In this document: positions 1-4,063 of the stretch, piece by piece
Position numbering within the stretch: the first letter of the stretch is position 1
Layout: each line of letters opens with the position of its first letter
NCBI RefSeq assembly: GCF_946187255.1
Contig: NZ_CAMHRZ010000179.1
Coordinates: forward strand, 1-6,948
Source: an uncultured Ruminococcus sp.
GTDB taxonomy: Bacteria > Bacillota > Clostridia > Oscillospirales > Ruminococcaceae
Length of the DNA stretch: 6,948 nt
Reading direction: 5' to 3'
Position numbers and translations under genes: made by a program
The notes under the pieces: generated by a model
What the model was told of the DNA's origin: nothing
The model's input: only the letters and a program-made list of their open reading frames with translations
Database searches by the model: none

Positions 1-341
1 TCCTGAACCTGGATTCGGGCGCTGCCGATGCGATATGCCTTGATTACGGCGTTGCTGTATACGAAGTAAACAATCGCGGCGAAGGCTTCAAGATACTCGA
101 TGAGAATGTCTCCACCGAGAGATACGGTGTAGGCTTCCTTAAAGGAAACACCGCTATAAGAGACCTCGTACAGGAGACCCTCGATGAGATGTACAATGAC
201 GGCACTCTCTTCAAGATAGCTGATGAATGGGCTGACAAGGGTATCGATAAGTCCAGTATATGCTTCAATCCCGCAGATGAGCTGGATCTGGCAGCCGCTA
301 AGTCCGAAGTTCCCGAGACTGATACGGTGACTGCGGAATGA
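1..341 (+). CDS. Amino acid ABC transporter substrate-binding protein, C-terminal part (5' end outside window)
   Basis: The reading frame is open from the left edge (first full codon at position 3) and gives 112 residues before TGA at 339-341. The visible part matches the second lobe of family 3 solute-binding proteins (SBP_bac_3): a segment reading SGAADAICLDYGVAVYEV, then YGVGFLKGNTAIRDLVQETL and DEMYNDGTLFKIADEW, the usual closing helices in which the mature protein reaches its end. In this family the protein sits outside the membrane, binds a polar amino acid and delivers it to the permease. The last 15 or so residues are an acidic, low-complexity tail after the domain. The gene overlaps the permease start by 4 bp (ATGA), which supports one operon with translational coupling. 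The substrate cannot be read from this fragment. Signal peptide and lipobox, if any, lie outside the window. Confidence 0.88.
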   Translation, partial: LNLDSGAADAICLDYGVAVYEVNNRGEGFKILDENVSTERYGVGFLKGNTAIRDLVQETLDEMYNDGTLFKIADEWADKGIDKSSICFNPADELDLAAAKSEVPETDTVTAE

Positions 342-1021
342 TGTTACTGGCAGAAAAAGCCGATCTCTTCCCGCAGCTGCTGGCTATCTGTCTGAAGCTT
401 CTGGGCGGTGTCGGCGCGACGCTGGGGATATTCTTCCTCACGCTGCTTTTTGCACTGCCGCTGGGACTCCTGGTCGCTTTCGGCAGGATGTCAAGATTCA
501 AGCCGCTGAGCCTTCTGGTAAAGCTGTATATCTCCATAGTCAGAGGAACACCGCTGATGCTGCAGCTGCTGGTGGTATTTTTCGGACCCTACTATCTCTT
601 CCATGTCAGGACATCGAACGAGTACAGGTTCTATGCGGTGATAATCGGCTTCTCGCTGAATTATGCGGCATACTTTGCCGAGATATACCGTGCGGGCATA
701 CAGGCTGTACCAAAGGGTCAGCATGAAGCCTGTGAGATACTGGGCTATACCAGGACACAGAAGTTTTTCAAGATAGTATTCCCGCAGATGGTCAAGAACA
801 TCCTGCCGGCAGTGACCAATGAGGTCATCACGCTGGTCAAGGATACCTCCCTGGCTTTTGCGATAGCCTATACCGAGATGTTCACGGTGGCAAAGCAGGT
901 GGCTGCGGCACAGGCGACGATAATGCCGCTGTTCGTGGCAGGTCTGTTCTATTATGTGTTCAACTTCGTGGTAGCCTTTGTTATGGAGTCTATCGAGAAG
1001 AAAATGAACTATTTCAGATAG
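338..1021 (+). CDS. Amino acid ABC transporter permease (HisM/GlnP family)
   Basis: This 227-residue integral membrane protein has the normal length for polar amino acid importer permeases. Hydrophobic segments lie at about residues 14-48, 57-88, 98-117 and 190-217. Family signatures are visible: RGTPLMLQLL at 69-78, the segment ending AEIYRAGIQAVPKGQ at 114-128, and the EAA coupling loop beginning GQHEACEILGYT at 127-138, which contacts the ATPase. A later stretch, ITLVKDTSLAFAI, is also typical. It should form the channel as a dimer with the upstream binding protein and downstream ATPase. Two adjacent ATG codons (338 and 341) are possible starts. Both overlap the upstream stop (ATGA or TGATG) and no good Shine-Dalgarno is seen, so initiation probably depends on coupling to the gene before. 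Substrate unknown; family assignment is firm. Confidence 0.95.
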   Translation: MMLLAEKADLFPQLLAICLKLLGGVGATLGIFFLTLLFALPLGLLVAFGRMSRFKPLSLLVKLYISIVRGTPLMLQLLVVFFGPYYLFHVRTSNEYRFYAVIIGFSLNYAAYFAEIYRAGIQAVPKGQHEACEILGYTRTQKFFKIVFPQMVKNILPAVTNEVITLVKDTSLAFAIAYTEMFTVAKQVAAAQATIMPLFVAGLFYYVFNFVVAFVMESIEKKMNYFR

Positions 1022-1027
1022 GAGGGG
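1020..1027 (+). promoter_or_regulatory. Ribosome binding site of the ABC ATPase gene
   Basis: AGGAGGGG begins within the permease stop codon (TAG, 1019-1021) and ends 6 nt before ATG at 1034. It is a near-perfect Shine-Dalgarno and fixes the ATPase start. Confidence 0.85.
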
Positions 1028-1033
1028 CGCTGC

Positions 1034-1780
1034 ATGAAATTACTGGAGATAAAGAACCTCCGCAAGAGCTTTGATGATCTGGAGGTACTCAAAGATATCA
1101 GCCTTGATGTAAGCGAAGGACAGGTAGTATCGATACTGGGACCTTCGGGTTCTGGCAAATCCACGCTGCTTCGGTGTATGTCCATGCTGGAGACCGTTGA
1201 CGGCGGCAGCATGATCTACTGCGGCAAGCCCGCTGTGGAGGACGGAAAGTACCGTTCAAAGGGCGAACTGAAAGAGATCAAGAGCAGTTTCAGTCTGGTC
1301 TTCCAGAGCTTCAATCTGTTCCCGCATTATACGGTGATGAAGAATATCTGTGATGCGCCGATACACGTTATGAAGCGGGACAAAAAGGAAGTCACCTCCG
1401 ATGGGGAGGCGCTGCTGAAAAAAATGGGGCTCGCGGATAAAGCGGATTATTATCCCTATCAGCTTTCCGGCGGACAGCAGCAGCGTGTGGCGATAGCCAG
1501 AGCGCTGAACATGAAGCCGAAAATGCTGTTCTTCGATGAGCCGACCTCTGCACTGGACCCCGAGCTGACGGCGGAGATACTTAAAGTGCTGAAAGAGCTG
1601 GCGGAGGAAAAGATGACTATGGTGATAGTCACCCATGAGATAGCCTTTGCAAGGAGCATTTCCGACAAGGTGATATTCATGGACGGCGGACTTATAGTTG
1701 AGGAGGGCGCACCCGCCGATGTTATCGACCACCCGTCCAACGACAGAACAAGGGCTTTCCTGAAAAAACTGGAACAATAG
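1034..1780 (+). CDS. Amino acid ABC transporter ATP-binding protein (GlnQ/HisP type)
   Basis: This 248-residue cytoplasmic ATPase has every motif of an intact nucleotide-binding domain: Walker A GPSGSGKST at 36-44, Q-loop glutamine Q91 in VFQSFNLFPH, signature LSGGQQQR at 144-151, Walker B MLFFDEP at 164-170 with catalytic E169, D-loop SALDPE at 172-177, and H-loop histidine H201 in VTHE. Length and the FNLFPH and LSGGQQQRVAIARAL wording are typical of the polar amino acid uptake family, where a dimer of this subunit drives import by ATP hydrolysis. It lies 12 bp after the permease gene and has a strong ribosome binding site. It is the last gene of the operon, followed at once by a terminator. 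The exact amino acid (glutamine, glutamate, arginine, cystine and so on) cannot be decided from sequence alone. Confidence 0.96.
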   Translation: MKLLEIKNLRKSFDDLEVLKDISLDVSEGQVVSILGPSGSGKSTLLRCMSMLETVDGGSMIYCGKPAVEDGKYRSKGELKEIKSSFSLVFQSFNLFPHYTVMKNICDAPIHVMKRDKKEVTSDGEALLKKMGLADKADYYPYQLSGGQQQRVAIARALNMKPKMLFFDEPTSALDPELTAEILKVLKELAEEKMTMVIVTHEIAFARSISDKVIFMDGGLIVEEGAPADVIDHPSNDRTRAFLKKLEQ

Positions 1781-1786
1781 ATACAT

Positions 1787-1815
1787 ACGGACTGTCATGC
1801 GGCAGTCCGTTTTTG
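1787..1815 (+). terminator. Intrinsic terminator of the ABC importer operon
   Basis: The stem ACGGACTGTC (1787-1796) pairs with GGCAGTCCGT (1801-1810) around a 4-nt loop. There are ten pairs including one T-G wobble, followed by a T-rich run. It begins 6 nt after the ATPase stop. Its stem is nearly the same as the one at 3237-3258. Confidence 0.9.
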
Positions 1816-1838
1816 TATGGAAAAACAATTCGTAATGA

Positions 1839-1867
1839 TTGACAAATTTACATTTTTAGTGTATATT
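1839..1867 (+). promoter_or_regulatory. Promoter of the LRR-dockerin gene
   Basis: The -35 box TTGACA (1839-1844), a 17-bp spacer and the -10 box TATATT (1862-1867) match the housekeeping sigma factor consensus closely. The expected transcript start near 1874 gives a leader of about 48 nt containing the palindrome ATCGATCGAT (1894-1903). The promoter lies just after the preceding terminator, so the gene is independently transcribed. Confidence 0.8.
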
Positions 1868-1907
1868 TATATAGAAAGATAATTATTTATTTTATCGATC
1901 GATGACA

Positions 1908-1913
1908 GGGAGG
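1908..1913 (+). promoter_or_regulatory. Ribosome binding site deciding the LRR-dockerin start
   Basis: GGGAGG sits 8 nt before ATG at 1922. An in-frame TTG at 1916 would be only 2 nt from it, so ATG 1922 is the start. Confidence 0.8.
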
Positions 1914-1921
1914 AATTGGTT

Positions 1922-3223
1922 ATGAATAAGAAAGTTATCGCAGGATTGCTGGCGTTTACCTTTATGTTTGGCGGAATGTCTGCCCTCACCGCAGTTGCGG
2001 AAAGTTTTGAAATCGAGGATAATTCTGTATGTGCGGAATATACTGAAAGTGCCGATAATGAAGTATGTGCGGCAAATTCCGAAAACGATTTTAGCTGGAA
2101 GGATATTGACGTCAGCCATATTATGCTGACCGGATATAATGGTACCGCCAAAGACGTTGTGATACCCTCAAAAGTTAAAAACAAGACGGTATCTGAGATA
2201 GGCATGGAAGCCTTCAAGGAAAAGAACGTTACAAGTATCACTGTGCCGGATACAGTTGAAACGATCGGATTTCAGGCTTTCTATAATTGCCGGAAGCTGA
2301 AAACATTACAGCTTCCCAAAAAAGTCAAGGCATTGAATAACAGGATGTGTCAGAACTGTATAGCCTTGGAAAGTGTCAATATTCCTTCAGGTATTGAAGA
2401 ATTGCCGACAAATCTTTTTTCGGGATGTACATCCTTAACGGAGATAACGATACCGTCAAGTGTCAAAACTATTGGCAGCAGTGATTTTTTCGACTGTACA
2501 GCTCTGACAAAGGTGAAATTCAGCAAGGGGCTCTCAACGATAAACTCTAGTGCATTTGAAAACTGCACTTCACTTACCGCTGTGTCACTTCCCGAGGGCT
2601 TGACTATAATCAGTAATGGTGCTTTTGCCGGCTGTACTTCACTGAGCAAGGTGGTATTTCCGAGCACTTTGAAGTTTATACTCGGTTCAAATTCAAGTAA
2701 TGGCGCCTTTGAAAACTGCACATCGCTCAAGTCGGTTTCGCTTCCTGATAGTCTTTCGGAAATAAGACAACGTACTTTCCAAAACTGTACTTCACTAAAA
2801 AAAGTGACGATCAATGGCGAAGGTCTGAAAGGAATAGGAAGTAATTCATTTGCCAACTGCCCAGCGCTTAAAGAGATAACTCTGCCTAATTCGCTCATTA
2901 ACATAGATTATGACTGCGGGATATTCCATAACGGTGAGAAACTGAAACGTAATTTTCTGCTGCACTGCTACAGGAACAGCGTTGCAGAGGAATATGCTCT
3001 ATCCTGCGGCGTGACGAATATTGACTACCTGTCAAATGTCAAGGGCGACCTGAACGGCGACTACAAGATAGATATATCCGATGTTTCCAAGCTGGCTGCT
3101 CACATCAAGGGCGTAAAGAAGCTGGGTTCGGGTGTCAATGCCGACCTCAACGGCGACGGCGCTGTGACCGTAACAGACCTTTCGCTGCTGTCTGCCCACG
3201 TTAAGGGTATCAAGAAGTTATAA
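1922..3223 (+). CDS. Secreted BspA-like leucine-rich repeat protein with C-terminal dockerin
   Basis: 433 residues. Residues 1-26 form a signal peptide (MNKK, a hydrophobic core, then TAVA before ES), so the protein is exported. Residues 27-60 are an acidic linker with a 12-residue duplication. From about 79 to 366 run BspA/TpLRR-type repeats (LRR_5) of 23 residues, with repeated cores such as FENCTSLKSVSLPDSL and a typical end cap near AEEYALSCGV. Residues 374-433 form a type I-like dockerin: two calcium loops of the form DxNxD plus a twelfth-position Asp (D376, N378, D380, D387 and D408, N410, D412, D419), each followed by a helix (SKLAAHIKG and SLLSAHVKG). Dockerins bind cohesins on scaffoldins or the cell surface. 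No catalytic domain is present, so adhesion or binding is plausible, but the ligand is unknown. It has its own promoter and terminator. Confidence 0.93.
   Translation: MNKKVIAGLLAFTFMFGGMSALTAVAESFEIEDNSVCAEYTESADNEVCAANSENDFSWKDIDVSHIMLTGYNGTAKDVVIPSKVKNKTVSEIGMEAFKEKNVTSITVPDTVETIGFQAFYNCRKLKTLQLPKKVKALNNRMCQNCIALESVNIPSGIEELPTNLFSGCTSLTEITIPSSVKTIGSSDFFDCTALTKVKFSKGLSTINSSAFENCTSLTAVSLPEGLTIISNGAFAGCTSLSKVVFPSTLKFILGSNSSNGAFENCTSLKSVSLPDSLSEIRQRTFQNCTSLKKVTINGEGLKGIGSNSFANCPALKEITLPNSLINIDYDCGIFHNGEKLKRNFLLHCYRNSVAEEYALSCGVTNIDYLSNVKGDLNGDYKIDISDVSKLAAHIKGVKKLGSGVNADLNGDGAVTVTDLSLLSAHVKGIKKL
2018..2089 (+). repeat. Imperfect 36-bp tandem duplication in the LRR-dockerin linker
   Basis: Two in-frame 36-bp units (2018-2053 and 2054-2089) both begin GATAAT and share GTATGTGCGG at the same offset; 24 of 36 positions agree by hand count. 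They encode DNSVCAEYTESA and DNEVCAANSEND, giving two cysteines 12 residues apart just after the signal peptide. Confidence 0.6.
2210..2881 (+). repeat. Coding region of the 23-residue leucine-rich repeats
   Basis: Nine repeat units carry a cysteine in the same register, at residues 123, 146, 169, 192, 215, 238, 266, 289 and 313. The spacing is 23 residues except one of 28 (insertion around GSNSSNGA) and one of 24. The DNA copies have diverged, so this is an old protein repeat and not a recent DNA duplication. Confidence 0.85.
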
Positions 3224-3236
3224 TTATTTCAACAGG

Positions 3237-3263
3237 CGGACTGTCAAACGACAGTCCGTTTAT
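3237..3263 (+). terminator. Intrinsic terminator of the LRR-dockerin gene
   Basis: CGGACTGTC (3237-3245) pairs perfectly with GACAGTCCG (3250-3258) around loop AAAC, followed by a T-rich stretch. It starts 14 nt after the stop codon and closely resembles the ABC operon terminator. Confidence 0.9.
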
Positions 3264-3310
3264 TTGTACAGTGTGCTGTGAAGGGCTCGGTTTGTTTGTA
3301 GTATTGTATA

Positions 3311-3339
3311 TTGACTTCTGCGGACTGCGATACTATAAT
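3311..3339 (+). promoter_or_regulatory. Promoter of the small exported protein gene
   Basis: TTGACT (3311-3316), a spacer of exactly 17 bp and a perfect TATAAT (3334-3339) make this one of the best promoters in the window. The predicted start near 3346 leaves a leader of about 35 nt. Confidence 0.83.
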
Positions 3340-3367
3340 TAAGACAAGAAAAGAACATTGATCGAGC

Positions 3368-3376
3368 GGGAGGTGA
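3368..3376 (+). promoter_or_regulatory. Ribosome binding site of the small exported protein gene
   Basis: GGGAGGTGA is a full-length match to the anti-Shine-Dalgarno. Its GGAGG core is 7 nt before ATG at 3381, which supports this start. Confidence 0.85.
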
Positions 3377-3380
3377 CATC

Positions 3381-3818
3381 ATGAAAAACAAAAAGATCAT
3401 AATAGCTATCATGCCATGCATAATAGCGGCGGCAGTCGCGGTTTTCTTTGCGGTGAAGCCCGATAATAATGAGAATAATGCTATTCCTGCCGAAAGTGAC
3501 ACATCATCTGCCGAAACCGTCACCGAACTTATCACCGATACCGAAGAGATAAAGAGTCTGATCGACAGCTGCATTGAGGAAAACGGCTATGAACTCGGTG
3601 TGCGTGTCGGGATAGGCGATTCACAGGTCCAAAACGGTGATACCGAGCCGAACCGCAAGATCGTGATCGTCACTCTCAGCGTAGATAGGGACAGGCGCTC
3701 GGAGATCGAACACTGGGACGCTTATTTGAATGAGATCGCCGATAATGTGCTTGAATGTGTTTCGGAAAACAATATCGACAGGGACTATGTGGTGATAGAT
3801 CAGCTTGAATCGGCATGA
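3381..3818 (+). CDS. Small membrane-anchored or secreted protein of unknown function
   Basis: 145 residues; I do not recognise a named family. The N-terminus is MKNKK followed by a hydrophobic stretch at about 6-25, so it is a signal peptide or single membrane anchor with the rest outside the cell. There is one cysteine (C13) inside the hydrophobic stretch but no convincing lipobox. Residues 26-55 are an acidic, Asn/Ser/Thr-rich linker. Residues 56-145 look like a small folded alpha/beta domain: a helix (EEIKSLIDSCIEENGYE), a strand-like stretch (LGVRVGIG), a second strand (KIVIVTLSVD), a helix (WDAYLNEIADNVLECVSEN) and a final strand (DYVVIDQLE). The real promoter, strong ribosome binding site and terminator all argue that it is expressed as a single gene. 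Its position between a dockerin protein and the cellobiose phosphorylase suggests nothing firm about its role. Confidence 0.85.
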   Translation: MKNKKIIIAIMPCIIAAAVAVFFAVKPDNNENNAIPAESDTSSAETVTELITDTEEIKSLIDSCIEENGYELGVRVGIGDSQVQNGDTEPNRKIVIVTLSVDRDRRSEIEHWDAYLNEIADNVLECVSENNIDRDYVVIDQLESA

Positions 3819-3827
3819 CTCGCTCCT

Positions 3828-3875
3828 GAAACGAAAATAGTTTCGCACCCGTGAGAGACTTGCGGGTGCGTTTTC
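3828..3875 (+). terminator. Terminator after the small exported protein gene (tandem hairpins)
   Basis: The main hairpin pairs CGCACCCG (3844-3851) with CGGGTGCG (3863-3870), followed by TTTT. Immediately before it a weaker 5-bp hairpin pairs GAAAC (3828-3832) with GTTTC (3840-3844), so the two stems abut and could stack. It begins about 10 nt after the stop codon. Confidence 0.87.
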
Positions 3876-3933
3876 ATATATTTTAAATAAGTCAAAATGT
3901 TAATAAATCTGTAGTTATGGGCGATTTTGCACT

Positions 3934-3962
3934 AAAAAAAATTACCGATTTTTTGAAAAAAA
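3934..3962 (+). promoter_or_regulatory. A/T-tract element upstream of the cellobiose phosphorylase promoter (possible UP element)
   Basis: A run of eight A (3934-3941), six T (3949-3954) and seven A (3956-3962) lies 13-42 bp before the -35 box. TTTTTTGAAAAAA is itself a palindrome. Such tracts often bend DNA or bind the RNA polymerase alpha subunit; that role is inferred. The rest of the 245-bp gap between genes (3819-4063) holds the upstream terminator, the promoter and the leader, and no gene I can support. Confidence 0.4.
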
Positions 3963-3975
3963 CTTCCTTAACCCC

Positions 3976-4004
3976 TTGTCAAACCGACGGATATATGTTA
4001 CAAT
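3976..4004 (+). promoter_or_regulatory. Promoter of the cellobiose phosphorylase gene
   Basis: TTGTCA (3976-3981), a 17-bp spacer and TACAAT (3999-4004) each differ from consensus at one base. The expected start near 4011 gives a leader of about 53 nt. I see no clear catabolite-response element or strong operator palindrome around it. Confidence 0.78.
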
Positions 4005-4049
4005 GAGGTTAGCGTCTTCGCGCGTAGGAATTGATATGAAATGACGAAA

Positions 4050-4055
4050 AGGAGA
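4050..4055 (+). promoter_or_regulatory. Ribosome binding site of the cellobiose phosphorylase gene
   Basis: AGGAGA ends 8 nt before ATG at 4064, an optimal distance, and supports this start. Confidence 0.82.
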
Positions 4056-4063
4056 GATCAACT

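Noticed and set aside
1256..1828. A 190-codon open frame on the - strand over the ABC ATPase gene
   Set aside because: It is antisense to an intact ATPase with all motifs, runs through the terminator hairpin, and its translation resembles no protein.
1916..1921. Upstream TTG start for the LRR-dockerin gene
   Set aside because: It is only 2 nt from the Shine-Dalgarno, whereas ATG at 1922 is at the ideal 8 nt and starts a classical signal peptide.
2350..2904. A 184-codon open frame on the - strand in the LRR gene
   Set aside because: Its internal repetitiveness only mirrors the LRR repeats on the other strand; no start signals.
3268..3279. Small inverted repeat ACAG-TGTG-CTGT between the LRR terminator and the next promoter
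   Set aside because: A 4-bp stem is too short to distinguish from chance.
3321..3327. CGGACTG in the promoter spacer, identical to part of the terminator stems
   Set aside because: Only 7 bp match, with no matching second arm nearby; probably coincidence.
3917..4006. A 29-codon frame starting MGDFALKKITDFLKK ahead of the phosphorylase gene
   Set aside because: There is no ribosome binding site before it and it runs through both promoter boxes of the next gene, so it would not be translated from that transcript.
4012..4021. GCG-TCTT-CGC hairpin in the phosphorylase leader as a riboswitch or operator
   Set aside because: The stem is 3 bp and the leader is only about 53 nt, with no conserved riboswitch core visible.
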